A DNA stretch of 40,117 nucleotides from Lysobacterales bacterium (GTDB taxonomy: Bacteria > Pseudomonadota > Gammaproteobacteria > Xanthomonadales > SZUA-36), in NCBI GenBank assembly GCA_028289465.1, contig JANQPM010000021.1:1-40117 (forward strand). The letters are read 5' to 3'. A model generated the notes under the pieces. That model ran no database searches. It had not been told where the DNA came from and saw only the letters and a list, made by a program, of their open reading frames with translations. Below are positions 8,937 to 18,012 of the stretch, in pieces. Position 1 is the stretch's first letter. Each line of letters begins with the position of its first letter. Position numbers and translations under genes: made by a program.

Positions 8937-9115
8937 GCGCTAAGATTAAAGTGACACTAGTCCGTTCGCCGAACGGTACCATCGGGAAACACCGCGAGTG
9001 CGTCCGGGGCCTGGGTCTGAAGCGTATGCATCAGACCGTTGTGCTGGAAGATACGCCGTCGATTCGCGGCATGGTGAACAAAGTGGATTATTTAGTGCGA
9101 GTGGAGGAGGCCTGA
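8933..9115 (+). CDS. rpmD: 50S ribosomal protein L30 (uL30) with a rebuilt start
   Basis: The 60-residue L30 reads [20 protein letters not shown], then [19 protein letters not shown], a normal L30. The usual N-terminus is MAKIK or MSKIK; here the first two codons (ATG AGC) come from the inserted element and GCT AAG ATT from the duplicated target. Normally rpmD overlaps or directly follows rpsE; here 264 bases intervene. L30 is a late, peripheral 50S protein that is absent from some bacterial lineages, which may explain why the change was tolerated. Start choice is clear from the in-frame ATG and AGGAG. Confidence 0.95.
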   Translation: MSAKIKVTLVRSPNGTIGKHRECVRGLGLKRMHQTVVLEDTPSIRGMVNKVDYLVRVEEA

Positions 9116-9149
9116 GCCTCTCTGCGGTCCGTATAAGGAAAGTACTGCG

Positions 9150-9581
9150 ATGAAATTAAATACATTAAGCCCGGCAGCGGGCAGCAAAAGCGCCAAAAAA
9201 CGCGTCGGTCGCGGCATCGGCTCGGGTTTCGGCAAAACGGCTGGCCGCGGCCATAAAGGCCAGAAATCGCGCTCCGGCGGCAACGTGAAAATCGGTTTTG
9301 AAGGCGGTCAGATGCCGCTGCAGCGGCGTCTGCCGAAATTCGGTTTCACGTCCCGCAAAGCACGTTTTGTCGAAGAGCTTCGGCTCTATCAGCTCAACGA
9401 TCTGGGCCTGGCCGAGGTCGATCTCGCGGCTTTGAAGAAAGCCGGACTGGTCGGTCCGAGGACCGTCAAGGTCAAGATCATTAATACCGGCAAACTGGAC
9501 AAGGCCGTGACGGTTAAAGGTCTGGCGGTCACCAAGGGTGCCCGCGAAGCCATTGAAGCTGCCGGAGGCCAGGTCGAGTAA
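9150..9581 (+). CDS. rplO: 50S ribosomal protein L15 (uL15)
   Basis: The 143-residue L15 has the glycine-rich N-terminus ([20 protein letters not shown]) and [17 protein letters not shown], its classic signatures. It binds several 23S domains during late assembly. TAAGGAAAG precedes the ATG. Its TAA stop overlaps the secY ATG by one base (TAATG), so the two are coupled. Confidence 0.98.
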   Translation: MKLNTLSPAAGSKSAKKRVGRGIGSGFGKTAGRGHKGQKSRSGGNVKIGFEGGQMPLQRRLPKFGFTSRKARFVEELRLYQLNDLGLAEVDLAALKKAGLVGPRTVKVKIINTGKLDKAVTVKGLAVTKGAREAIEAAGGQVE

Positions 9582-10930
9582 TGGGTCGTTCGCCTTCACA
9601 GATGGCAGAAACGCTCGGCGGTCTGGGCCGTTTGACGGAATTGCGCCAGCGCATTCTGTTCGTGATCGGTGCATTGATTATTTTCCGCATCGGAACCTTC
9701 ATTCCGGTGCCCGGCGTCAATCCCCAGGCCCTGGTTCAGTTGATGGACCAGCAGCGCGGCACGATCATCGACATGTTCAACATGTTTTCCGGCGGCGCAT
9801 TGGAGCGCTTTTCGATCTTCGCGCTGGGCGTGATGCCGTATATCTCGGCCTCCATCATCATTCAGCTGATGTCGACGACTATTCCGCAATTGCAGCAGTT
9901 GAAGAAGGAAGGCCAGAGCGGTCGTAACAAAATCACCCAGTACACGCGCTATTTCACCGTGCTGCTGGCGGCCTTCCAGGGCGGAGGCGTGGCTTTTGCG
10001 CTGCAGGCCCAGGCAGGCAGCGCCGCATTGCCGGTGGTGATGGCGCCGGGGCTCGGGTTCATGTTTACCGCGGTTGTATCGCTGACCGCAGGGACCGTAT
10101 TTTTGATGTGGCTCGGCGAGCAGATTACCGAGCGCGGTATCGGCAACGGTATTTCACTGTTGATCTTCGCCGGCATCGTGGCGGCGCTGCCGTCCGCGAT
10201 CGGCGGAACCTTGGAACTGGCCCGTACCGGTCAGTTGTCGGCACTGATCGTGCTGTTCCTGCTGGCCCTCGCGCTTGCGGTGACCGGCTTTGTCGTGTTC
10301 ATGGAACGCGGCCAGCGGCGGATTACTGTGAACTATGCGCGACGGCAGGGCCGGGTAGCGTACCAGAACCAGTCTTCGCACCTGCCGCTGAAAGTGAACA
10401 TGTCCGGCGTTATTCCGGCCATTTTCGCGTCTGCACTGGTGGTGTTTCCAGCCACGGTAACCACCTGGTTCCCGAATATTCGGTGGTTGCAGGATGTGCA
10501 GAACGCACTGACACCCGGCGCGCTGCCCTACAACATCATTTATGGTGCATTGATCGCCTTCTTCTGCTTTTTCTATACCGCTATCGTTTTTAATTCCAAG
10601 GAAGTGGCGGATAACCTGAAGAAAGGCGGTGCATTTATACCGGGCATTCGTCCGGGCCGCCATACGGCGGAATATATTGACAAGGTATTGACCCGTTTGA
10701 CAGCAGTCGGCGCGGCCTATCTGGTCGGCGTCTGTCTGTTGCCGACCTGGCTGAATAACGCCTTCGGTGTGCCGTTCTATTTCGGCGGTACGTCGTTGTT
10801 GATCGTGGTCGTGGTAATCATGGACTTTATCTCGCAAATTCAGGCGCATCTGATTTCGCATCAGTATGACAGCCTGATGAAGAAGGCGAATCTGAAGTCC
10901 TATGGCCGCTCGGGCGTGGTTCGGCGCTAG
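9581..10930 (+). CDS. secY: Preprotein translocase subunit SecY
   Basis: The 449-residue protein has ten hydrophobic segments typical of SecY. Conserved blocks include [20 protein letters not shown] with [12 protein letters not shown] after it, [15 protein letters not shown], and [16 protein letters not shown] near the C-terminal half. SecY is the channel of SecYEG in the inner membrane. The ATG at 9581 overlaps the rplO stop; an internal Met at residue 8 (MAETLGGL) is another possible start. Full length. Confidence 0.97.
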   Translation: MGRSPSQMAETLGGLGRLTELRQRILFVIGALIIFRIGTFIPVPGVNPQALVQLMDQQRGTIIDMFNMFSGGALERFSIFALGVMPYISASIIIQLMSTTIPQLQQLKKEGQSGRNKITQYTRYFTVLLAAFQGGGVAFALQAQAGSAALPVVMAPGLGFMFTAVVSLTAGTVFLMWLGEQITERGIGNGISLLIFAGIVAALPSAIGGTLELARTGQLSALIVLFLLALALAVTGFVVFMERGQRRITVNYARRQGRVAYQNQSSHLPLKVNMSGVIPAIFASALVVFPATVTTWFPNIRWLQDVQNALTPGALPYNIIYGALIAFFCFFYTAIVFNSKEVADNLKKGGAFIPGIRPGRHTAEYIDKVLTRLTAVGAAYLVGVCLLPTWLNNAFGVPFYFGGTSLLIVVVVIMDFISQIQAHLISHQYDSLMKKANLKSYGRSGVVRR

Positions 10931-10980
10931 TCGTCGACCGAACGCATCCTGAAGCGGCCGGTGCCGACGGCGGGAAACAG

Positions 10981-11024
10981 TGCCGGTCACCGGGCCGGCA
11001 GGCAAGCGGGAAACTGCGGTTTCC
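10981..11024 (+). other. Two hairpins between secY and rpmJ
   Basis: tgccgg (10981-10986) pairs with ccggca (10995-11000), and ggaaac (11009-11014) pairs with gtttcc (11019-11024) around a TGCG loop. No T-run follows, so these are not simple terminators. They occupy the 135-base gap before rpmJ and may slow or process the transcript. Confidence 0.4.
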
Positions 11025-11065
11025 ATTGAAGGGCGGCCTGAACGGTGCCGCCAGGGAGTACGGCG

Positions 11066-11179
11066 ATGAAAGTACAAGCATCGGTTAAGAAAATTTGCCG
11101 CAATTGCAAGATTGTCCGTCGTAAAGGCGTTTTGCGCGTCATTTGCACGGACAAGAAGCACAAACAACGGCAGGGTTGA
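11066..11179 (+). CDS. rpmJ: 50S ribosomal protein L36 (bL36), zinc-binding form
   Basis: This small gene encodes 37 residues, [20 protein letters not shown] followed by [17 protein letters not shown]. Cys11, Cys14, Cys27 and His32 form the zinc ribbon of the C+ type L36. AGGGAG lies ten bases before the ATG. The location after secY is standard. L36 stabilises 23S rRNA near the base of the L7/L12 stalk. Confidence 0.96.
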   Translation: MKVQASVKKICRNCKIVRRKGVLRVICTDKKHKQRQG

Positions 11180-11204
11180 TACCGGGCCGAACCCTGGTAT
11201 TTGG

Positions 11205-11233
11205 TTTTAATACATAGATATTTAAGCTATAAT
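11205..11233 (+). promoter_or_regulatory. Candidate promoter for the rpsM-rplQ (alpha) group
   Basis: A perfect TATAAT at 11228-11233 lies about 55 bases before rpsM in an AT-rich island (11200-11235) that stands out from the GC-rich surroundings. The -35 region is weak (ttttaa at 11205-11210 for a 17-base spacer). It may let the alpha group be expressed separately from spc. No S4-binding pseudoknot was recognised in the short leader. Confidence 0.45.
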
Positions 11234-11288
11234 GTTCTGTTTGCGCTGCGGAAACTGTTGCGGCAGAACCTAGCACGGGAGATGAGAA

Positions 11289-11645
11289 ATGGCTCGCATA
11301 GCGGGTGTCAATTTACCGGTTCAAAAGCACACCTGGGTGGCTTTGACGAGCATCTATGGCATTGGTCGTTCGAAGGCGATGTCGGTTTGCGATGCATCGG
11401 GCGTTAACCCGGAGATGAAAATCAAAGACCTGTCCGAAGCGGAAGTGGAAAAAATTCGTGCAGCGATCGCCGGATCCACCGTCGAAGGCGACCTGCGCCG
11501 GGAAGTAGCCATGAACATCAAGCGTTTGATGGATCTGGGTTGCTATCGCGGCCTGCGTCACCGTCGCGGTTTGCCGGTTCGCGGCCAGCAGACAAAGACC
11601 AACGCGCGTACCCGTAAAGGGCCGCGTCGGCCGATTAAACGTTAG
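11289..11645 (+). CDS. rpsM: 30S ribosomal protein S13 (uS13)
   Basis: The 118-residue S13 begins [20 protein letters not shown] and ends [20 protein letters not shown] plus RRPIKR, as expected. It forms bridges B1a/b with the 50S subunit and touches P-site tRNA with its C-terminal tail. First of the alpha group; GGGAGATGAGAA precedes the ATG. Confidence 0.98.
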   Translation: MARIAGVNLPVQKHTWVALTSIYGIGRSKAMSVCDASGVNPEMKIKDLSEAEVEKIRAAIAGSTVEGDLRREVAMNIKRLMDLGCYRGLRHRRGLPVRGQQTKTNARTRKGPRRPIKR

Positions 11646-11664
11646 GATTTGAGCGAGAACAGAT

Positions 11665-12054
11665 ATGGCAAAGCCGGGTTCAAAACCGCGTAAGAAGATT
11701 AAGAAGACCGTGGTCGACGGTATCGCCCACGTGCATGCATCTTTCAACAACACCATTATTACCATCACCGATCGCCAGGGCAACGCGCTTTCCTGGGCGA
11801 CCGCCGGTGGTGCCGGATTCCGCGGTTCGCGCAAGAGCACGCCGTTTGCTGCGCAGGTCGCAGCCGAGTCCGCCGGCCGGACCGCTCAGGAATACGGGGT
11901 ACAGAATCTGGAAGTTCGCGTGAAAGGCCCGGGTCCGGGTCGTGAATCGTCGGTCCGCGCATTGAACGCGGTCGGCTTCAAAATTACGAATATTATCGAT
12001 CTGACGCCGATACCTCATAACGGGTGTCGTCCGCCCAAGCGGCGTCGCGTCTGA
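11665..12054 (+). CDS. rpsK: 30S ribosomal protein S11 (uS11)
   Basis: The 129-residue S11 contains [18 protein letters not shown], the 16S-binding [20 protein letters not shown], and the C-terminal [18 protein letters not shown]. It lies in the 30S platform by the E site. It starts 19 bases after rpsM and ends 14 bases before rpsD. Confidence 0.98.
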   Translation: MAKPGSKPRKKIKKTVVDGIAHVHASFNNTIITITDRQGNALSWATAGGAGFRGSRKSTPFAAQVAAESAGRTAQEYGVQNLEVRVKGPGPGRESSVRALNAVGFKITNIIDLTPIPHNGCRPPKRRRV

Positions 12055-12068
12055 GCGGAGCATATGAT

Positions 12069-12695
12069 ATGGCACGTTATATTGGTCCAACCTGCAAATT
12101 ATCGCGGCGCGAAGGTGTCGATCTCGGCCTGAAGAGCCCGGCTCGCGGTGTCGAGTCCAAGTGTAAGCTCAACCAGCCGCCCGGGCAGCACGGCGCCAGC
12201 CGCCGGCAGCGCCTGTCCGACTATGCGCTGCAGTTGCGCGAAAAGCAGAAAGTCCGCCGTACCTACGGGGTACTGGAAAAACAGTTCCGCAACTACTACA
12301 AGACGGCTGCGCGGCAGAAGGGTGCCACCGGCGAAAATCTGCTGAAGCTGCTGGAAGGCCGGCTGGACAACGTGGTTTACCGCATGGGTTTTGCAGTAAC
12401 CCGCGCGCAGGCCCGGCAACTGGTGAGCCACAAAGCTATTCAGGTAAATGGCCAGATGGTGAACATTCCGTCTTACCAGGTGCAGACGGATGACGTGATT
12501 GCCGTGCGTGAGAAGTCGAAAAAGCAGTTGCGGATTCAGGAAGCGCTGACGCTGAGTCAGGAACTGGATACGGTTGCATCGTGGACCGAGGTCGATGCGT
12601 CTAAAATGGAAGGGACTTTCAAGGCGCAGCCGGATCGCGACGACTTGCCGGCGGACATCAACGAGAATTTGATTGTCGAATTGTATTCCAAGTAA
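12069..12695 (+). CDS. rpsD: 30S ribosomal protein S4 (uS4)
   Basis: The start at 12069 ([20 protein letters not shown]) has GCGGAG ten bases upstream; an upstream in-frame start at 12024 would overlap rpsK and is rejected. The 208-residue product has the S4 RNA-binding domain ([20 protein letters not shown], about residues 98-117). S4 nucleates 30S assembly and, in E. coli, represses this operon. Confidence 0.97.
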   Translation: MARYIGPTCKLSRREGVDLGLKSPARGVESKCKLNQPPGQHGASRRQRLSDYALQLREKQKVRRTYGVLEKQFRNYYKTAARQKGATGENLLKLLEGRLDNVVYRMGFAVTRAQARQLVSHKAIQVNGQMVNIPSYQVQTDDVIAVREKSKKQLRIQEALTLSQELDTVASWTEVDASKMEGTFKAQPDRDDLPADINENLIVELYSK

Positions 12696-12769
12696 TCCTT
12701 GCCGATAGCCCATGCCGGCTGCCGCCGGCAGGTCGTGTTATCGCCAGCATATGAAGATGAGGATCATCC

Positions 12770-13756
12770 ATGACGGGTGTCATTGAAAAAATGTTGAAGC
12801 CGAAAGCGGTCGGCGTTGATGAAATTAATCCCAACCGGGCCAGAATTACCCTTGAGCCGTTGGAACGCGGTTTCGGGCATACCCTGGGTAATGCGCTGCG
12901 GCGGGTTCTGCTGTCTTCCATTCCGGGCTGCGCCATCAGCGAGGTGGAGATTGACGGCGTACTGCATGAGTACACCGCTATCGAAGGCCTGCAGGAAGAT
13001 ATCATCGAGGTGCTGCTCAACCTGAAAGGCGTTGCGCTGCGCATGCATGAGCGTGAAGAAGCCGTATTGACCTTGAGCAAACAGGGCACCGGCACGGTAA
13101 CCGCAGGCGATATCCAAACTGACCATGACGTGGAAGTGGTCAACCCGGATCACGCGATCTGCACCCTGACCAAGGGCGGTTCGATTTCCATGCAGCTAAA
13201 GGTTTCCAAGGGTGTCGGCTACCAACCGGCTTCCCGCCTGACCATCGGCGAGCAGGAATCACGGCCTATCGGCCGGCTGCAACTGGATGCCTCTTTCTGC
13301 CCGGTCAAGCGCGTCGCCTATGCGGTCGAAGCGGCCCGTGTGGAACAGCGCACCAACCTGGACAAGCTGATCCTGGATATCGAAACCAACGGTACCATGG
13401 ACTGCGAGGAAGCGACCAAGCTGGCTGCCAATATTCTGGCCGATCAGCTATCGGTATTCATCGATTTCAAAGCTCGCGAAGTGGTTGAAATCGAAGAGCG
13501 CAAAGCGGAAATTGATCCGATCCTGTTGCGCCCGATCGACGATCTGGAACTGACGGTCCGTTCGGCGAACTGCCTGAAGGCCGAGAGCATTTTGTATATC
13601 GGTGATCTGGTTCAGCGGACCGAAGTCGAACTGCTGAAAACCCCGAATCTGGGCAAAAAGTCGCTGACCGAAATCAAGGATGTCCTGGCTGCCAACGAGC
13701 TGACCCTGGGCACCAAGCTGGAAAACTGGCCGCCGGAAGCCTTGAGCGCTTCCTGA
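12770..13756 (+). CDS. rpoA: DNA-directed RNA polymerase subunit alpha
   Basis: The 328-residue protein has the N-terminal dimerisation domain ([20 protein letters not shown] near residues 27-46), a linker, and the C-terminal domain from about 245 ([20 protein letters not shown], then [17 protein letters not shown]) that binds UP elements and activators. It nucleates polymerase assembly. The 74-base gap after rpsD has no clear terminator. Length is normal. Confidence 0.98.
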   Translation: MTGVIEKMLKPKAVGVDEINPNRARITLEPLERGFGHTLGNALRRVLLSSIPGCAISEVEIDGVLHEYTAIEGLQEDIIEVLLNLKGVALRMHEREEAVLTLSKQGTGTVTAGDIQTDHDVEVVNPDHAICTLTKGGSISMQLKVSKGVGYQPASRLTIGEQESRPIGRLQLDASFCPVKRVAYAVEAARVEQRTNLDKLILDIETNGTMDCEEATKLAANILADQLSVFIDFKAREVVEIEERKAEIDPILLRPIDDLELTVRSANCLKAESILYIGDLVQRTEVELLKTPNLGKKSLTEIKDVLAANELTLGTKLENWPPEALSAS

Positions 13757-13798
13757 ACGGCCGGCGTTTAAAGCAGACGGAATTATTAGGAAACTACC

Positions 13799-14191
13799 AT
13801 GCGTCACCAGAAATCAGGACGTAAGCTGAACCGCAACAGCGCGCATCGCAAAGCCATGTTCCGTAACATGGCGGCGTCTCTGTTCAAGCACGAAATCATC
13901 AAAACCACCGTGCCCAAAGCCAAAGAGCTGCGCCGGGTCGCCGAGCCGCTGATTACGCTGGCCAAGGACGACAGCGTTGCGCACCGTCGGCAGGCTTTCG
14001 ACCGTCTGCGCGACAAGGAAGCGGTAGGCAAGTTGTTTACCGACCTCGGTCCGCGGTTCAAAGAGCGGCCGGGTGGCTACCTGCGTATTCTGAAATGCGG
14101 TTTCCGTGCCGGCGACAACGCCCCGATGGCGTACGTGGAACTGGTCGACCGCCCGCGCGCGGATGACGGTGAAAGTGCGGGCCAAGAGTAA
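13799..14191 (+). CDS. rplQ: 50S ribosomal protein L17 (bL17)
   Basis: The 130-residue L17 begins [20 protein letters not shown] and includes [18 protein letters not shown] and [20 protein letters not shown]. It lies at the tunnel exit. It ends the ribosomal cluster; AGGAAAC precedes the ATG. No convincing intrinsic terminator is seen in the 141 bases that follow. Confidence 0.98.
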   Translation: MRHQKSGRKLNRNSAHRKAMFRNMAASLFKHEIIKTTVPKAKELRRVAEPLITLAKDDSVAHRRQAFDRLRDKEAVGKLFTDLGPRFKERPGGYLRILKCGFRAGDNAPMAYVELVDRPRADDGESAGQE

Positions 14192-14332
14192 TCGCCTGCA
14201 TCGCACAGTTCATAGAGTTTCGCCTTTGGAAAATTTGAACTAGACTACTGACTACTATTACTGCCGGACAGAGTTTTCCGTTTCCAGGTGCGCTGTGCTG
14301 GCCATGGTATTGGGGCTAAAGGAGAAAGACTT

Positions 14333-15967
14333 TTGACGCCAAGACATATGCTTGTCGCGATCGCGTTCCTGATAAGCATGCTGGCGGCATTAATCTCCCT
14401 GCACTACCACGAAGCATTTCTGCAATCGGGTTTCTTTTACTACGACTCGCTTTCCTATATCCGTCAGTTCTTGCTTCATTCCAATCGCATCGCTGACGTC
14501 GGGCGATGGCAGGTTTTTTGGGAAATACTGGCTAATCCCAGCGGGCTTGCGATAGCCGTTGCCGTTGCTACACATAAAGCGGGAACCATCACCTCGGTGC
14601 CGCATTTGCCTCAGGTGGTTTTCTGGATGACTGCCTATTTTTATCTGATACTACGGATAGTCGGCAGATCTTCAAGCACCTTTACGGGATTGCTGCTGGC
14701 TCTGGCTATCGTCCCGACGCTTCTGGTATTTGGCAATTACAGAAGTATCAGTGATTTCTGGCTGGAGAGCGTTGCGATCTGGGTATACGGCTGTCTTCTG
14801 ATATTGCTTTTAGAATCAGACTGGCTGAGAGTCAGGCGGGTCGTTATCGGCATTATGGTGCTGTTGGCGCTGCTCGCCGGATACCGGCTAAGCCTGATAT
14901 TGATGAGTTTCCCCGGATTCTTCGGTTTCGTGGCCGTCGCGCTGATCGTGCTGGCAGTCAATGCGCGGCGAGGCGTATATTCCCGGTCGCAGGTACACAG
15001 CACGCTCATTAACTATGGGCTGCTGTCAATGTTCTGTGTGGCGGCCATGGTGTTTTTCTACTTGCTGCTGCATGAGGGTGTAGAGAAAAAACTCGCATCC
15101 GCATACGGGTGGGGGACGATAGCGGATATCAGTGCGTTTGTAGTTCGCACGTTTAAGAATCTGATCGTTCCGATTGAGACACTGTGGATAGCCGCTGCGG
15201 TGGTTGTGGCGCTTGTTATTCTTGTTAGCCTGTTACGGGCTGTCCGGTCCCCGCACCTCGGGCGATTTCTCGGCTTGCTCGTTTTGATAGCCGGGTTTTG
15301 GTTGATGTCCGTTTACATTCTGCCCGTGCATTACCATTCTTTTGATGTGGTTATGCTGTTGCAGATGCATTTGGTTCTGATATACGGCTTTTTGGCTATC
15401 AAAGATTCCAAGCTGGCGCACAGGTATCTGGTATATCCACTTTTACTGGGTTTCCTTGTGTGGTCATTCTATTCCATTCAAGAACCGGCCCGGCTACAGG
15501 TCGAAAACCGAATCGCGAGAACGGCGCCGACGCGGCAGGTGATGGACTCTGTTTCCGAATTGATTCAAGAGCATGCATCGGCTACGCATATCGGCTTTTG
15601 GTACCGTGAAAATGTAGCCGGCTTGTCAACCTACTACGACCTTATTCTCCGTCAGCGCCTTAAACAGCACGGCATCGGCTATTTTTCGGTACACGAGACC
15701 TATTACACCGCCAGAGAACCCAATTTCGAGGTTCAGGATTGGATTAACGAGAATATGGAACTGGCCGGTCGTCGCAAGACCATCGCGTTGGTATTTTGTC
15801 CGAACCAGCAAATCGTTTTCCGCAGATTCGGCTATACCGGGGTCGGGCTGAGCGGAGCTATCGCTAATGCATTGGCCGATGCGCTGGACGAAAGCAGTGA
15901 CTGGCAGTTGATCCGGCCTATCGAGTATAACCTGGGGCTGAATATCTGCGCGTACAAGAACTTCTGA
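14333..15967 (+). CDS. Polytopic inner-membrane protein of unknown function
   Basis: I do not recognise the family. The TTG at 14333 is chosen because GGAG (14321-14324) is well placed before it; an ATG at 14348 is an alternative. The 544-residue product has about ten hydrophobic segments over residues 5-400, then a soluble C-terminal part of about 140 residues. The first extracytoplasmic loop has YYDSLSYIRQF, with an acidic residue after the first membrane segment as in GT-C glycosyltransferases, but the match is weak. The DNA is less GC-rich and has more rare codons than the ribosomal genes, suggesting an accessory gene. The downstream sulfotransferase and methyltransferase point to envelope or glycan work, as inference. 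Confidence 0.7.
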   Translation: MTPRHMLVAIAFLISMLAALISLHYHEAFLQSGFFYYDSLSYIRQFLLHSNRIADVGRWQVFWEILANPSGLAIAVAVATHKAGTITSVPHLPQVVFWMTAYFYLILRIVGRSSSTFTGLLLALAIVPTLLVFGNYRSISDFWLESVAIWVYGCLLILLLESDWLRVRRVVIGIMVLLALLAGYRLSLILMSFPGFFGFVAVALIVLAVNARRGVYSRSQVHSTLINYGLLSMFCVAAMVFFYLLLHEGVEKKLASAYGWGTIADISAFVVRTFKNLIVPIETLWIAAAVVVALVILVSLLRAVRSPHLGRFLGLLVLIAGFWLMSVYILPVHYHSFDVVMLLQMHLVLIYGFLAIKDSKLAHRYLVYPLLLGFLVWSFYSIQEPARLQVENRIARTAPTRQVMDSVSELIQEHASATHIGFWYRENVAGLSTYYDLILRQRLKQHGIGYFSVHETYYTAREPNFEVQDWINENMELAGRRKTIALVFCPNQQIVFRRFGYTGVGLSGAIANALADALDESSDWQLIRPIEYNLGLNICAYKNF

Positions 15968-16109
15968 GTTTCAAATAGCTTTTGTGCTTGTTCTACGTTC
16001 AGCGTTACGTTCCGGCACGTTACGGTAAACCGGATATTATGAGACCGTCGCTGTATAGATGACACGATCATAGTCGGGCATTCGGGGAGACACCGCGGAA
16101 TATTCGGGC

Positions 16110-16136
16110 TTGTGGGTGCCGTTCCGTCGCTATAAT
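16110..16136 (+). promoter_or_regulatory. Candidate promoter of the sulfotransferase gene
   Basis: TATAAT at 16131-16136 lies 29 bases before the ATG of the sulfotransferase gene, with ttgtgg at 16110-16115 as a possible -35 (15-base spacer). The 198-base gap after the membrane protein gene supports a separate transcript. Confidence 0.4.
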
Positions 16137-16165
16137 ACACCGACTGTTAATACCCGAATAAGCAA

Positions 16166-17350
16166 ATGCCAACTTCAGTGTCGACCATACACCGTAGCAA
16201 GGTACCTTGGCCGGTGCGCTTGTTTAACCGTATGGGTCGTCACAAGACGCCGGATGCAGACCAAATGCTTGATGCAGCGATGGCCGTCACCGGGCTGTCG
16301 GATTTTGGACGATCATCTTTCACCTCTGCTTACCGGCAGTTAATCGAGCAGGTTAACCGCGAGGGGAATCTGAGCAACTTCGGACGATATGCCATCGGCC
16401 GGCACTTGGCGAACTGTCTTTGTTCGCGACTGTTGCTTAGCGATTCGCTGACCCACCGGACTTCGCTGCCAGCTATTACATGTCCGGTTGTCATCGTTGG
16501 CCTGTACCGAAGCGGTACCACCTATGCTCATCGCGTGATCCATCGCCATTTCTTCACACGAGCGCCCCGGTTGTGGGAGATGCGGTCGGTCGGTCAGGCA
16601 ATGGCATACCGCGAAGTCGATGAATCCCGGGCCAGACAGAAAACGGCCTGGCAATGCCTGGTTCACCGCTACTTGTCGCCGGATTATTGCAATGCGCATC
16701 CGATCGGTGCGAACATTCCGGAAGAATGTGTACATTTGTTGGAAAACGCCGCGTTTAATAGCACCTTGCTGTTCACGACCGAAGCGAAATCCATCGCCGA
16801 TCAATTCTTAAGCGAGGCCCACGAGTACGAATATCGGCTGTACCGGCACCAGCTGCGCCTGTTGCAGTCAGAGGCCCAGCAGGCTCCGTGGCTACTGAAA
16901 TGGCCTTATCATCTGTGGAAGCTGGATACCTTGCTGCGTACTTTTCCGAATGCCAGAATCATATATCTTCAGCGTGAGCCCGAGCGGGTTCTGCCGTCCT
17001 TGTGCAGCCTCTCGGCGCTGGCCAGAAAACCGTTCGTGAACGCTATTGACTATGCCGCTTTGGGCCGGTTTTGGATGACGCATTGTTCGCTGGCGGTTCG
17101 AAACGCCGATGCCGTACTGCAAAACCACGAACAGGCGATATGCGTAGACTATCACGACCTCTGCGCCAGGCCCGGGTACGTATTGTCGCAGATCGAAGAG
17201 CGCTTTGGCCTGCGGCCTCGATCGGAACCGCTGGCCGCAGGCGCCGATGCAGAACGTGCCGGCCGGCACCGTTATTCGGCCGAAGACTTCGGCCTGACCG
17301 ATGTGGCGATCAGAAGCGTATTTTCAGATCGTATGCAGAATGAAAGCTAG
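16166..17350 (+). CDS. Sulfotransferase family protein
   Basis: The 394-residue protein has the PAPS-binding loop VVIVGLYRSGTTYAHRVI, with RSGTT at residues 115-119 contacting the 5'-phosphosulfate. IIYLQREPERVLPSLCSL (about 265-282) matches the 3'-phosphate-binding Arg and Ser region. LLKWPYHLW (243-251) lies in the usual connecting segment. It resembles the Sulfotransfer_3 group (family knowledge), which transfers sulfuryl groups to carbohydrates, lipids or tyrosine; the acceptor is unknown. No signal peptide is seen. The start codon has only a weak ribosome binding site. It is followed after six bases by a methyltransferase gene. Confidence 0.85.
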   Translation: MPTSVSTIHRSKVPWPVRLFNRMGRHKTPDADQMLDAAMAVTGLSDFGRSSFTSAYRQLIEQVNREGNLSNFGRYAIGRHLANCLCSRLLLSDSLTHRTSLPAITCPVVIVGLYRSGTTYAHRVIHRHFFTRAPRLWEMRSVGQAMAYREVDESRARQKTAWQCLVHRYLSPDYCNAHPIGANIPEECVHLLENAAFNSTLLFTTEAKSIADQFLSEAHEYEYRLYRHQLRLLQSEAQQAPWLLKWPYHLWKLDTLLRTFPNARIIYLQREPERVLPSLCSLSALARKPFVNAIDYAALGRFWMTHCSLAVRNADAVLQNHEQAICVDYHDLCARPGYVLSQIEERFGLRPRSEPLAAGADAERAGRHRYSAEDFGLTDVAIRSVFSDRMQNES

Positions 17351-17356
17351 CTTAAT

Positions 17357-17947
17357 ATGAAAATTCGCGACAGCGGCATGCCCGCGGTGGAGTACTGGGA
17401 GTCGTTTTTCGATCCCGAAGCCTGCCTGACCGCTCTGGGGCTTGTCGCCGAACATCGAAACGTGGCGGATTTCGGTTGCGGCTACGGAACCTTTACCGTT
17501 CAGGCCGCGATGCGGGTCTCGGGCCAGGTGTTTGCATTCGATATCGATCAGCGCATGCTGCGCCATACCGCCCGCTCGGCCGGGCGGCATGATCTGGGTA
17601 ACATCAGGTTTGAGCAGCGTGACTTCGCCGCCGATGGTAGCGGTTTGGCAAATGCCAGCGTCGATTATGCGATGCTGTTCAACATTTTGCACTGCGAACA
17701 GCCGGTAGCCTTGCTGGCCGAAGCGGAACGCATATTGATTCCGGGCGGCGTCGCCGGCCTGATGCATTGGCGGCACGATGCAGAGACGCCGCGGGGCCCG
17801 GACCTGTCCATTCGGCCGCAGCCGCAGCAATGCCTGCTATGGGCTGAGCGCGCCGGGCTGGTCTGGCGGGATCAACGCGTCCATCAATTGCCGCCGTGGC
17901 ACTATGGCCTGCAACTGGAAAAGCCGGGGGGCAGTGAGCCGCGTTAA
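17357..17947 (+). CDS. Class I SAM-dependent methyltransferase
   Basis: The 196-residue protein has motif I VADFGCGYGTF (residues 36-46) for SAM binding, the acidic residue of motif II in VFAFDIDQRML, and a post-I region NIRFEQRDF. FNILHCEQPVALLAEAERIL plus PGG resembles the UbiE/Methyltransf_11 group. The substrate is unknown. It starts six bases after the sulfotransferase stop, so the two are probably an operon that modifies the same molecule. Confidence 0.85.
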   Translation: MKIRDSGMPAVEYWESFFDPEACLTALGLVAEHRNVADFGCGYGTFTVQAAMRVSGQVFAFDIDQRMLRHTARSAGRHDLGNIRFEQRDFAADGSGLANASVDYAMLFNILHCEQPVALLAEAERILIPGGVAGLMHWRHDAETPRGPDLSIRPQPQQCLLWAERAGLVWRDQRVHQLPPWHYGLQLEKPGGSEPR

Positions 17948-18012
17948 TATCGTTTGATCGGATAAGCTGCGGACGGGTGCGAAGCCAGGCTCAATGCCTA
18001 AGAAGTGGGGAT

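Larger units (their letters stand above)
8674..8938 (+). mobile_element. 265-bp MITE-like inverted-repeat element inserted at the rpmD start
   Basis: The insert has inverted ends: left 8676-8698 and right 8916-8938 match at 20 of 23 positions, sharing a perfect 15-base core (atctcattactcctc on the left, its complement on the right). It is bounded by 10-bp direct repeats gctaagatta at 8664-8673 and 8939-8948, as expected for a target-site duplication. It encodes no transposase. Inside are two further fold-back arms (8703-8802 and 8810-8910). Size, ends and flanks fit a miniature inverted-repeat transposable element; the parent family is not recognised. An alternative is a local inverted duplication, but that would not explain the direct repeats. 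Confidence 0.75.
8664..8948. repeat. 10-bp direct repeats flanking the rpsE-rpmD insertion (target-site duplication)
   Basis: gctaagatta occurs at 8664-8673 and again at 8939-8948. Removing the insert and one copy leaves atggctaagattaaagtgac, which reads MAKIKVT and continues into the conserved L30 sequence. This shows directly that the insertion fell inside the fourth to fifth codon of an ancestral rpmD. Confidence 0.8.
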
